Shown here one piece after another: positions 7,690 through 14,641 of a DNA stretch of 45,809 nucleotides; position 1 is the stretch's first letter; every line of letters begins with the position of its first letter. The translations under genes were made by a program, and so were the position numbers. The DNA comes from Syntrophomonas sp. DTU019 (lineage in GTDB: Bacteria > Bacillota > Syntrophomonadia > Syntrophomonadales > Syntrophomonadaceae), in the NCBI GenBank assembly GCA_001512785.1, contig LFSQ01000110.1, positions 1-45,809 on the forward strand, in the 5' to 3' direction. The notes beneath the pieces were generated by a model. That model saw only the letters and a list, made by a program, of their open reading frames with translations. It made no database searches and had not been told where the DNA came from.

Positions 7690-8892
7690 TCAACCCGAGC
7701 GCCGCTGGTTGATAAACTCTTCACCTGCCCGGTACAGCAAATAGAAAGGCTGCCACCAGCGCCATGCTAGCTTAAACTCCTCATTGCGCCAGTGTGAGAC
7801 CGCCTCGGGGTTAAACAGGTAATAACCTAATACCCTGCACTTGTCGCGCATTTTTAAGGGTAGCATGATATAGGCCAGGTATTGCCCTTTTTTGCTGGAC
7901 TGGTTTAATAACCGGCGCCGATAAAAAGAATATTCACCGGGTAAAGCCTTGCCGCTCCAAAAGAACTGCCAGGGTGGCACTCCTTCGGCCTTGAGCCCGG
8001 TTTCATCCTCCACCATACGTAAGATGACGGCAATTACCTTGCGGTTATCAGCGGTCCCGGCTGTCTGCCAGATGAAATCCCAATCCAGCTCTGCACCCAC
8101 TTTTTCGAGCATAAGACATATATCCAAAAGCCACTTAACTCCCTGGAATTGGTGATGCAGTGCAAAATGGCTGGCTATATGCAGGAATTGCATTTCCCAG
8201 CTTAAGACAGAGAAATTCCAAAGGCCAACCCGGGCTCTGCGTTGGTATTGCATCCATGGGTATTCCTCAACGGGAAAAAGCGCCTTTAAAGGCGAACCTT
8301 CCCATAGCCCGTCTATACCCCAGTGTATGTCTACATTTATGTTGATCTTGCCCAGCGATTTAACAAAATGCATTTCAGTGAAATAAGCCTCAGAAATCCT
8401 CAAGAAATCTTCCAGGGAACCACGATAATCGGCAGTCGCCGGGGTTTGATAGCCAGCCTTGACTAATATTTCTCGTACTCTTGCATAATCCGAGCGGTAA
8501 ATATAGATATCAATATCACTTATAGGCCTTATACCACTATCTTCATATAGCTGATCAACCAGAGAAAAACCCTTTAAAATCAGGTATGGGATACTGTGCT
8601 CTTCAAAAGCCGTAGTGATTTTCCTGCCTTCCCTTTCATAAACCGCATTTTGCAGGGCGATTACCTGAGCTGCTGCTTTTAAGCCATGCCGCAATTCAAC
8701 CGGCAGACCCCATTCCGGGTGAGCCCGGAGCTGATGGTAAAAAAACCCGGCCAATCCATGGCTAATAATACCTTTGATGATGTCGGTTTGATTGCCTTGC
8801 CGCCATTCCCGGAATAGTGCTCTGCTGTCTGAGTTGCCGAAATATACGCGTAGAAAAGTGGCAATAAATTGGTTAGCACACTTATTAGCCAT
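7690..8892 (-). CDS. Nucleotidyltransferase family protein (NTP_transf_5-like)
   Basis: A 400-residue protein of the uncharacterised nucleotidyltransferase family found in many RiPP and exopolysaccharide clusters. A nucleotidyltransferase core is visible: LILKGFSLVDQLYEDSG followed by RPISDIDIYI, giving the metal-binding pair Asp126 and Asp128. The C-terminal half is helical, with a characteristic SHFALHHQFQGVKWLLDI stretch. Homologues accompany lasso peptide clusters of the paeninodin type, where they have been linked to tailoring, but the exact reaction for this protein cannot be read from sequence. It begins two bases after the radical SAM gene (GAGGG overlapping its end), so the two are translationally coupled and belong to the operon starting at 13005. 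Confidence 0.8.
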   Translation of the reverse strand: MANKCANQFIATFLRVYFGNSDSRALFREWRQGNQTDIIKGIISHGLAGFFYHQLRAHPEWGLPVELRHGLKAAAQVIALQNAVYEREGRKITTAFEEHSIPYLILKGFSLVDQLYEDSGIRPISDIDIYIYRSDYARVREILVKAGYQTPATADYRGSLEDFLRISEAYFTEMHFVKSLGKININVDIHWGIDGLWEGSPLKALFPVEEYPWMQYQRRARVGLWNFSVLSWEMQFLHIASHFALHHQFQGVKWLLDICLMLEKVGAELDWDFIWQTAGTADNRKVIAVILRMVEDETGLKAEGVPPWQFFWSGKALPGEYSFYRRRLLNQSSKKGQYLAYIMLPLKMRDKCRVLGYYLFNPEAVSHWRNEEFKLAWRWWQPFYLLYRAGEEFINQRRSG

Positions 8893-8894
8893 TT

Positions 8895-10316
8895 TTATCC
8901 CTCAAAAAATTCCCGATGTGAAGAGTTTCTGTTTATCTTCATTTCAAAGAAATCCCACAAGCGTTCGACATTGTTGGATCGAATGAGATTAAGCCGCCTG
9001 CGTCTCCGGATATAGGGCATATAGTTGCGCTCCATCCAGGCTTGCCTTTCGGCTGGGGGAATCTCGGATAACTGCTGATTATTATAATAATCCTGGACTA
9101 TTTCCCTGCTCCAGGGCATGTTTTCAAATACCCCTGGCCTGAGGCGCTGATACAACCTGGTTCCAGGATGAACCTGCAATGGCGACCAGCTAAAAGAAAA
9201 AACCCGCATTTTTTTTAGCCAGGCCAAGCGCTGCTCCAGATCAGATATGGTTTCACCCTCTACGCCAGTCAGCATATAGGCATGTATTTTCATGCCCTCC
9301 TGCTGGCAGATTTTTATGGCACGTTCATTGATCTCCACCGTGCTATCCTTGTGCATGGAATCGAGGGTCTGCTGAGAAGCCGACTCTATCCCCATTTCGA
9401 TGAGAACGCAACCTGCCTGCTTTAGCCTCCTTACCACTTCGGGTTCAATGTGGTCAGCCCGGGCTTGTATAGCCCAAATCAGGTGGCGCTGTAAACCGCG
9501 TTTGATCATCAGGTCACATATGGCTTCAACCCGAGAACGGCTTATCAGGAAATCGTTATCGTGAAAATAAATACCCTCAACCCCATAATCTCGATACACC
9601 TTGCCAAGCAGTTCCACTACATATTCTGGACTGTGAAAGCGCACCCCTTTGCCATAGGTCAATGATTCTGTACAGAATTCGCATTTTTTCACACAGCCGC
9701 GCGAGGTCAGTAAGGATATGGTTGAAACATAATGATGCCTGATGGTTTCTAATCCCCGGTTAAGATAGTATGATAAATCAAGGCTGGAAAAATCGGGAAA
9801 AGGCAGCTTATCCAGGTCAGTGATGGGCTCTGCTGGATTACTCCTGATCTGGCCGTTGTCACGCCACCATAAACCGGGGATGTCAGCAGCTTTGGCGCCC
9901 TCAACGAAACGCAGCAGAGAATACTCTCCCTCTCCAGTTATTACCGCATCCAGTTCGGGAATCTTTTGCAGTGTGGCTTCAGGAAGGGCGGTTACGTGAT
10001 GCCCTCCGGCCAGTAATGGTCCCGTGTAAATCTGGCGTATCAAGCCAGCGGTTTCAACCAGGTCATAAACCAGGGGGGAAACGGCATTTATCCCGATCAA
10101 ATCGGGTTTAAACTCGGTAATAGTCTGCAGCATGGCTTTATCAATCAAGGCTTGGTTGCCGCCCAGTTTGTATTGCGCGGCAAATCGATCCATAATTTTG
10201 ACCTCATGTCCCGCTTGTTTCAGCAGGCCTGCCAGGTAGGGGAGACTCAGGGGCACCCAGCTCGATGGTGGCATGGTTTTATAGCTGGCATAAGGGTAGA
10301 TTAACAGGATTCTCAT
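8895..10316 (-). CDS. B12-binding-domain radical SAM protein
   Basis: A 473-residue radical SAM enzyme. Residues 1-140 form a cobalamin-binding-like Rossmann domain (ILLIYPYAS, SLPYLAGLLKQAGHEV, ITGEGEYSLLRFVEG). The radical SAM domain follows, with the cluster-binding CxxxCxxC triad Cys208, Cys212, Cys215 in SRGCVKKCEFC. GIYFHDNDFLISR and the later MGIESASQQTLDSMHK segment are typical of the Elp3/MiaB-like subgroup. Cobalamin radical SAM enzymes commonly methylate or rearrange unactivated carbons; the substrate here is not known. The B12 domain lacks an obvious DxHxxG, so cobalamin may not be held in the classical base-off mode. It lies between the DUF362 and nucleotidyltransferase genes in the RiPP operon, so it is a candidate peptide- or glycan-modifying enzyme. 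Confidence 0.85.
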   Translation of the reverse strand: MRILLIYPYASYKTMPPSSWVPLSLPYLAGLLKQAGHEVKIMDRFAAQYKLGGNQALIDKAMLQTITEFKPDLIGINAVSPLVYDLVETAGLIRQIYTGPLLAGGHHVTALPEATLQKIPELDAVITGEGEYSLLRFVEGAKAADIPGLWWRDNGQIRSNPAEPITDLDKLPFPDFSSLDLSYYLNRGLETIRHHYVSTISLLTSRGCVKKCEFCTESLTYGKGVRFHSPEYVVELLGKVYRDYGVEGIYFHDNDFLISRSRVEAICDLMIKRGLQRHLIWAIQARADHIEPEVVRRLKQAGCVLIEMGIESASQQTLDSMHKDSTVEINERAIKICQQEGMKIHAYMLTGVEGETISDLEQRLAWLKKMRVFSFSWSPLQVHPGTRLYQRLRPGVFENMPWSREIVQDYYNNQQLSEIPPAERQAWMERNYMPYIRRRRRLNLIRSNNVERLWDFFEMKINRNSSHREFFEG

Positions 10317-10328
10317 TTCTCAAGGCTC

Positions 10329-11258
10329 CTAATATTGCAGCAGCTGATACTGCTGCCAGTCATTCACCGGCCATACCCGGGCAGCGTGTTCCAGCTGTGG
10401 CATATCTAAAGGATTTTCACGAAAATGTTCCAGACAGTTATGCTGTTGCTTGAGCCTATACAATTCCTGGTAAGCTTGATAATCGACTGCAGCGGGGTGA
10501 TCGCCGATGAGGAGCAAATCAGCCGGACAGGTAGCGCCCCTGGCCGGGCCGCCACTTATCATTGCCATCCTGCCATCGATTACGGTGAGGTCAGCCATAA
10601 CTGCCAGGTTTATCTCCACTGTTTTCTGCTGCAGGTTGTCCTTATGCATGCTGATTCTCTCCAGGGGATGCATATAACCGACCGCGGCTTTCAAAGCCAG
10701 GCTATAGTCTGCCAGACAGTGCGTTTTTAGGTTGGTTAGATTTATTACCCGGTCGACCTCATATAAAAGCCCGGGAACCGTAACCTTATCCAGATACTGT
10801 CCCGGTATAGCGACCTCAACCCACTCCAATTCATCAAAAAAGACCAGACTGGCCAAACCGGCAACAGCAACATCCAGGCCGATACGGCGGGCAACGCGGC
10901 GGGTTGGCAGGCTATTGACTGCGGAACAATCCCCGACCAGGATTTCACCTGCCCCGCTTTTTTGCAAAAAATGCAGGAATTCTCGCAAAAAAACCGGGCA
11001 TGTGGAGGCAGGATAAGGATCTGCGCTGTTAAGGTTGATTTTCACCAGAATGCTCTGCCCTTTAAACCAATTCGCCCACAACTGTTGCCAGGCAGATTCA
11101 ACTGCTGTCCAGTAGTGGTCTGAATTGGAAATGCGCAATACTGCAGGTGGCCTTTCCTTTAACAAGGCTTGCCGGGGCCTGGCAGTCCCCTTGACCTGCT
11201 TATTTTTTAAAACCTTTGGCCTCATTTGTTTTCGGACCAATCGGAGGATCTTTTTCAT
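10329..11258 (-). CDS. DUF362 domain-containing protein
   Basis: A 309-residue protein of the DUF362 family. The recognisable parts are ILVKINLNSADPYPASTCP (about residues 70-88, the family's substrate-entry motif), GAGEILVGDCSA, and LTNLKTHCLADYSLALKAAVGYMHP in the middle. No CxxCxxCxxxC ferredoxin domain is present, unlike many clostridial DUF362 proteins. The family's biochemical role is not established. The N-terminus is very basic (MKKILRLVRKQMRPKVLKNK), perhaps a nucleic-acid or membrane contact. It starts five bases after the kinase stop and ends twelve bases before the radical SAM start, so it is embedded in the RiPP operon and is probably needed for the same product. Confidence 0.8.
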   Translation of the reverse strand: MKKILRLVRKQMRPKVLKNKQVKGTARPRQALLKERPPAVLRISNSDHYWTAVESAWQQLWANWFKGQSILVKINLNSADPYPASTCPVFLREFLHFLQKSGAGEILVGDCSAVNSLPTRRVARRIGLDVAVAGLASLVFFDELEWVEVAIPGQYLDKVTVPGLLYEVDRVINLTNLKTHCLADYSLALKAAVGYMHPLERISMHKDNLQQKTVEINLAVMADLTVIDGRMAMISGGPARGATCPADLLLIGDHPAAVDYQAYQELYRLKQQHNCLEHFRENPLDMPQLEHAARVWPVNDWQQYQLLQY

Positions 11259-11263
11259 AGCAA

Positions 11264-12268
11264 TTAATCCTCTGCCAGAGACTGCAGCAAAGCCACAAAT
11301 CGGTCCATGTCGGTACCGAATTCAAGCTGGTAACAGGGAACTGAGGAAAGAAAGTCCATCAGAAAGTTAAACCTTTTTATAGCGGCTGGTTTGCTTTCAT
11401 AGGGTTTCATGGTAACCGGGAAAAACTCTCCCACCACCCGGGTGGGATTGATCCTTATCAAGCGGCTCTGCGGGGTGCCGGATTGGTTAATGACCAGAAA
11501 GTTATTTATCCTGGTATCTGCTAACCAACTGCCCGGGCTTATCGTCCGGCAATTATAATAATGATCATCATCGATAGTAGCATAAGCCTTCTCCGGCAAT
11601 AGAGCGGGGAAAAACAACTTTCGAGCCTTTTCCCGGATTTTAATGATATCGGATATACTGCAGCCCCGATAACCATTATCGGAATGATAAAGCAAAACAC
11701 GTTCGTCGGATAAGACTTTAAAACCATGCTGTAAAAGGGCAAATATAGCCGTCGACTTGCCACGCCCGCTGTTGCCGCTAAGCATAATCCCATTTCCGTT
11801 AAATTGCACACAGGAGGCATGTACAGAAAAATAGTTGTATTTAATCATAAGCTGGTTTATTAAGTTATAAGCAAAGAGTAAATCGGTATACAAAGACAAG
11901 ATATCATTATGGCTGAAGAGCAGGACTTTAGCGGTTCCATGTAAATAGTCCACATAGGTGCGGGCGTAGCCTTCATAATCAGTCCATTGCTCGGTGTTGC
12001 CCAGATAAGTGTGCATGGTTACGTGGCGATTGAGCCTTAAGGTAAAATCTGGAATCTTTAATTGTGCTTCAGGCAGAGGCATGAGGCGATCAACATATTC
12101 CGCCTCAACAACCTGCAGATCCAGACACAAGTGCGCCGTGCCACCCTGGCCTTCGGGCATGCTTAAAAAATCGCTTATCCTTTTAAGCCACTCAGGCTGA
12201 TTGCACTTGATGCAAATAGTATGTCCTGAAAGTTCATACCACTTTATCTGTGAATCCTGATGGGTCAT
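11264..12268 (-). CDS. HPr-kinase-related kinase of the RiPP cassette
   Basis: A 334-residue P-loop kinase related to HPr kinase/PEPCK. Walker A is GNSGRGKST at residues 165-173, preceded by the family's VHASCV stretch (His150) and followed by LSDERVLLY (Asp188, Glu189), which coordinate metal and phosphate acceptor in HprK. The N-terminal half is not related to the HprK regulatory domain. Homologous kinases in paeninodin-type lasso clusters phosphorylate the C-terminal serine of the precursor. Neither precursor here ends in serine, so the acceptor may differ (Ser in the core, or another molecule). ATG 12268 is chosen because the B2 gene ends at 12273 with GGAAGGG in its last codons. A start at 12376 would overlap B2 by over 100 bases. 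Confidence 0.85.
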   Translation of the reverse strand: MTHQDSQIKWYELSGHTICIKCNQPEWLKRISDFLSMPEGQGGTAHLCLDLQVVEAEYVDRLMPLPEAQLKIPDFTLRLNRHVTMHTYLGNTEQWTDYEGYARTYVDYLHGTAKVLLFSHNDILSLYTDLLFAYNLINQLMIKYNYFSVHASCVQFNGNGIMLSGNSGRGKSTAIFALLQHGFKVLSDERVLLYHSDNGYRGCSISDIIKIREKARKLFFPALLPEKAYATIDDDHYYNCRTISPGSWLADTRINNFLVINQSGTPQSRLIRINPTRVVGEFFPVTMKPYESKPAAIKRFNFLMDFLSSVPCYQLEFGTDMDRFVALLQSLAED

Positions 12269-12272
12269 AGCA

Positions 12273-12713
12273 TTACCCTTCCAAAAAAACGGTATACCGG
12301 TCCAATAATCCGGGTTCTTCATTGAAAGGCTGTCCGTCCAGCATAAGCCAGCTATGGCCCAGCAAGTCCGAGCCATCCTTCCTAACCCCTACAACTACCC
12401 GGGTGCACAGTCCCTGGGCTGCCGACCAGTGATACAAAACCAGGCTGCGCCGCAGACAAGGTCGCGTACTTCGGCCGATGCGGGTCAACCAAAAGGTAGC
12501 ACCCCGATAAATTTTGTCCATAGTCTGAAGCTGGGCCACTGTAGGTGGTTTACTATCTGATTCCAGCCGTACCTTATTATTGGAGTGAATCCTCTTAAGA
12601 ATCTCGGGTAAAGGGCGGAAGCGGATCAAACAATCATAGTAAAGAAGTAAGCCCCCTATCCAGGCTAATAAATATATATCCCGGGGAAAACTATATCCTT
12701 TGTATTGCCACAC
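12273..12713 (-). CDS. Lasso-peptide B2-type protein, transglutaminase-like leader protease
   Basis: A 146-residue protein of the lasso peptide biosynthesis B2 family, a cysteine protease of transglutaminase fold that removes the leader from RiPP precursors. The family core is clear: RPCLRRSLVLY (catalytic Cys86), VGVRKDGSDLLGHSWLMLDG (His120 and Asp126). I take GTG 12713 as start because GGGG precedes it at good spacing; an in-frame TTG at 12764 overlaps the PqqD gene and lacks a ribosome site. It follows the PqqD-type gene (B1), the usual split B1/B2 arrangement in Firmicutes. Leader removal next to a Thr at -2 is typical for this enzyme class, and both candidate precursors have T-x-G. Confidence 0.88.
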   Translation of the reverse strand: MWQYKGYSFPRDIYLLAWIGGLLLYYDCLIRFRPLPEILKRIHSNNKVRLESDSKPPTVAQLQTMDKIYRGATFWLTRIGRSTRPCLRRSLVLYHWSAAQGLCTRVVVGVRKDGSDLLGHSWLMLDGQPFNEEPGLLDRYTVFLEG

Positions 12714-12747
12714 AACTACATCCCCAATATTAGACTTACAGCATATT

Positions 12748-13005
12748 TTATAGCAATAATTCAAACCGGGTTAGTGTATTAACTAATTCCTCGATATCCC
12801 GTGCTAAAACCTCCCGCTCAACTTCATATTCCTCCAGCATCTGGTCGATAATTTCATCAATCGTGGTCTTTCCGTCTACTTTATTCCAAAAAGAGCAGGC
12901 AACTTTGTTTAGGCCAAAGTACCTGCCGGTTACCGGGTTGAGTAAAACCGTTTCTCCATCAACCTCACGCCAGATTACGTCTTGGTTTTTTATTAAGACC
13001 CGCAC
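12748..13005 (-). CDS. PqqD-family RiPP recognition element (lasso B1-type)
   Basis: An 85-residue PqqD-like protein. The winged-helix RRE fold is recognisable: VIWREVDGETVLLNPVTGRYFGLNKVACSFW forms the three-stranded sheet that binds leader peptides, followed by helices IDEIIDQMLEEYEVEREVLARDIEELVNTL. Such proteins present a precursor to the B2 protease by gripping its Y-x-x-P leader motif. Start GTG with AAGGGGG eight bases upstream. It is the first gene of the minus-strand RiPP operon, opposite to the two candidate precursors, and a good extended -10 promoter lies about 60 bases upstream. Confidence 0.9.
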   Translation of the reverse strand: MRVLIKNQDVIWREVDGETVLLNPVTGRYFGLNKVACSFWNKVDGKTTIDEIIDQMLEEYEVEREVLARDIEELVNTLTRFELLL

Positions 13006-13045
13006 CGGTTAACCCCCTTGTTTCTCCATAATTTTCAAAAATAAA

Positions 13046-13074
13046 TTTACAATAAACTGCAAAAATTATATCAT
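13046..13074 (+). promoter_or_regulatory. Candidate promoter for the precursor peptides
   Basis: TTTACA (13046-13051), 17-base spacer, TATCAT (13069-13074), five of six matches in each hexamer. It would give a leader of about 120 bases before the first peptide. It overlaps the minus-strand promoter for the PqqD gene, so the two directions could compete. Of the 13006-13503 interval, 13006-13189 shows only promoter-like sequence; the rest is filled by two peptides and a hairpin. Confidence 0.35.
13065..13073 (-). promoter_or_regulatory. Extended -10 promoter of the RiPP modification operon
   Basis: On the minus strand the sequence reads TGATATAAT, a perfect extended -10 element (TGnTATAAT). 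It lies about 60 bases upstream of the PqqD-type start codon, giving a short leader. No good -35 is visible, as is normal for extended -10 promoters. The operon driven from here would run through the PqqD, B2, kinase, DUF362, radical SAM and nucleotidyltransferase genes and perhaps galE. Confidence 0.55.
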
Positions 13075-13202
13075 ATGCTTATACATATTTGTGCATAGGA
13101 GCAAGGCGGTCCCGTCAAAATAAATAACCGGTGCACGTATAGCCTGAAGCTTTGTTGAGACTCCGCAGGCGGTTTGAATATAAGAAATAAGGAGGGAATA
13201 GA

Positions 13203-13295
13203 ATGGCAAAACAGGATTATGAAACCCCAAGCGTTGTAGTATATGAAGACTTACGGGATGTTACCGCAGGAATGCCTTCCGAAGGAGGGACTTAA
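13203..13295 (+). CDS. Candidate RiPP precursor peptide A
   Basis: A 30-residue peptide, too short for routine gene calling. AAGGAGGG six bases before the ATG is one of the best ribosome sites in the window. Residues 2-9 read AKQDYETP and contain the Y-x-x-P motif recognised by PqqD-type RREs. VVVYEDL and then T21-A22-G23 follow. In lasso leaders a Thr at -2 precedes a Gly at +1, so the predicted core is G23 to T30, GMPSEGGT. That is only eight residues, with Glu at core position 5 rather than 7-9, so a classical lasso ring is not possible. Its close paralogue lies 22 bases downstream. Confidence 0.75.
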   Translation: MAKQDYETPSVVVYEDLRDVTAGMPSEGGT

Positions 13296-13317
13296 TGTGG
13301 CTAGGAGGAACGAAGTA

Positions 13318-13419
13318 GTGCGAAAACAGGAATATGATACTCCGGTAGTCATAAATTATGAGGACTTAATCAACACTACTGGCGGAGAATATAACATTTC
13401 AGACAATGGGCTTGGATAA
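13318..13419 (+). CDS. Candidate RiPP precursor peptide B
   Basis: A 33-residue paralogue of peptide A; GTG start with AGGAGG at 13303-13308, nine bases upstream. Aligned without gaps, the two share M-x-KQ-[DE]-Y-[DE]-TP, V at 11, YEDL at 14-17, Thr21 and the T-x-G step, while the C-termini differ completely, the pattern of a conserved leader with a variable core. The predicted core begins after T20-T21 or as T20-T21-G22 depending on register; with Thr at -2 it is GGEYNISDNGLG (12 residues), with Asp at core position 8, the position used for Gly1-Asp8 lasso macrolactams. Only four residues would remain as tail, shorter than known lassos. A hairpin follows. Confidence 0.75.
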   Translation: MRKQEYDTPVVINYEDLINTTGGEYNISDNGLG

Positions 13420-13435
13420 TGGTAACTACAGGACA

Positions 13436-13489
13436 GGGGAAAATTCATTTGTCTTATCACTAAGGTGGTAAGGCAAACAAATTTTCCCC
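13436..13489. terminator. Long hairpin between precursor peptides and glycosyltransferase
   Basis: GGGGAAAATT (13436-13445) pairs perfectly with AATTTTCCCC (13480-13489), and the stem continues inward with a few mismatches (TTTGTCTTA against TAAGGCAAA) to a CAC-TAAG-GTG tip. Downstream on the plus strand is TAATTCTATTAC, only moderately U-rich, but the A/T part of the stem supplies U on both strands. It lies 16 bases after the second peptide and 14 bases before the end of the convergent glycosyltransferase, so it probably terminates both directions. Confidence 0.65.
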
Positions 13490-13503
13490 TAATTCTATTA
13501 CTT

Positions 13504-14637
13504 TTACTTTGTATTCGGTTTATTTTCATATTTTGAACTCACATAGGCCTGTATTTCCCGCTTGAACCGTTCCTGATTGAAGCGCAGGGCGTTTTGCCGA
13601 ATAACTTCCGTATCAAAATAATCCTCCCATCTCAAGAAGATATTTACAGCTTCGATCAGTGAATCTATTTCCTGCTCCATAAAGAATATTCCGGTAGCCT
13701 GGTTCCAATTATGACCATTAGCTGGTATAACTGTCTCCGTAACTCCCCCCTTCCCCAAAGCAATCACCGGTGTGCCGCTGGCCTGAGCCTCAACCGGAAC
13801 AATCCCGAAATCTTCCTGGGCAGCGAATACCAAAGCCCGGGCCCCGGCCATTAAGGATGAGAGTTCTTCATTATTGCGATACCCCACAAATTCGATGTTA
13901 TTACCGGCTAGAGACTTGCAGTACCGCATTTCCGGTCCGTCTCCCACCACCACCAGAGGTAATCCCATACGGGTAAAGGCTGCTACCACCAGGTCGGCCC
14001 GTTTATACTTGACCAGGCGGGATACAAACAAGAAATATTCAGGCTTGCGCCTGGGTACGGCAAATTGCTCGGTGTTTACCGGAGGATAAATCACTTCGGC
14101 TTCGCGCCGGTAAGATCGCCATATGCGTGCTGCAGTATAGCGGGAGTTGGCTACAAAGTAATCCACCCGGGAAGATGAACTGGCGTCCCATATGCGTAGA
14201 TAGTGTAACACTGCCCTGGCCAGAGCCGATTTCAAACCCTTTTGCAGCCGGTTTTCTTCCAGGTACTGGTGAGTCAAATCCCAGGCATAGCGTATCGGGG
14301 TATGGCAGTAACAGATGTGTATCTGCTGAGAGTTAGTTAATACCCCTTTGGCAACACAATGACTGCTGGACAGTATCACCTCATAATCACTTAAATCGAA
14401 TTGCTCGATAGCATACGGATAGAAAGGCAGGTAAGAACGGTAATTTTTAATAACCCCGGGCCTTTGCAACAGGGAAGCTTTGACCTGGGACAGGTCAAAG
14501 CCCAGGGCATTGAGGCTGGCATCCTTATAGAGCAATGTATATAACGGTGCCTGTGGATACAATTGTTGGAACAACTGCAAACACTTTTCGGCTCCACCCA
14601 GTTCGATTACCCAGTCGTGTATTAAAGCAATTTTCAT
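13504..14637 (-). CDS. Glycosyltransferase family 4
   Basis: A 377-residue GT-B glycosyltransferase of family GT4, related to the WbaZ/mannosyltransferase group. The N-terminus MKIALIHDWVIELGGAEKCL carries the Gly-rich acceptor loop; the C-terminal donor domain has YFLFVSRLVKYKRADLVVAAF and the E-x7-E-like motif in QEDFGIVPVEAQASGTPVIALG. It would add a sugar to the undecaprenyl-linked repeat unit on the cytoplasmic face. AAGGG in the last codons of the upstream GT4 gene serves as its ribosome site, so the two are coupled. It is the last gene of the minus-strand polysaccharide operon. Sugar specificity cannot be told. Confidence 0.9.
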   Translation of the reverse strand: MKIALIHDWVIELGGAEKCLQLFQQLYPQAPLYTLLYKDASLNALGFDLSQVKASLLQRPGVIKNYRSYLPFYPYAIEQFDLSDYEVILSSSHCVAKGVLTNSQQIHICYCHTPIRYAWDLTHQYLEENRLQKGLKSALARAVLHYLRIWDASSSSRVDYFVANSRYTAARIWRSYRREAEVIYPPVNTEQFAVPRRKPEYFLFVSRLVKYKRADLVVAAFTRMGLPLVVVGDGPEMRYCKSLAGNNIEFVGYRNNEELSSLMAGARALVFAAQEDFGIVPVEAQASGTPVIALGKGGVTETVIPANGHNWNQATGIFFMEQEIDSLIEAVNIFLRWEDYFDTEVIRQNALRFNQERFKREIQAYVSSKYENKPNTK

Positions 14638-14641
14638 GATC

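Noticed and set aside
12269-12376. N-terminal extension of the HPr-kinase-like gene from 12376
   Set aside because: It would overlap the B2 protease gene by over 100 bases and lacks a ribosome site; ATG 12268 is well placed.
13155-13184. TTGAGA-18-TATAAG as promoter of peptide A
   Set aside because: Transcription would begin at about 13191, inside the Shine-Dalgarno site, leaving no usable leader.
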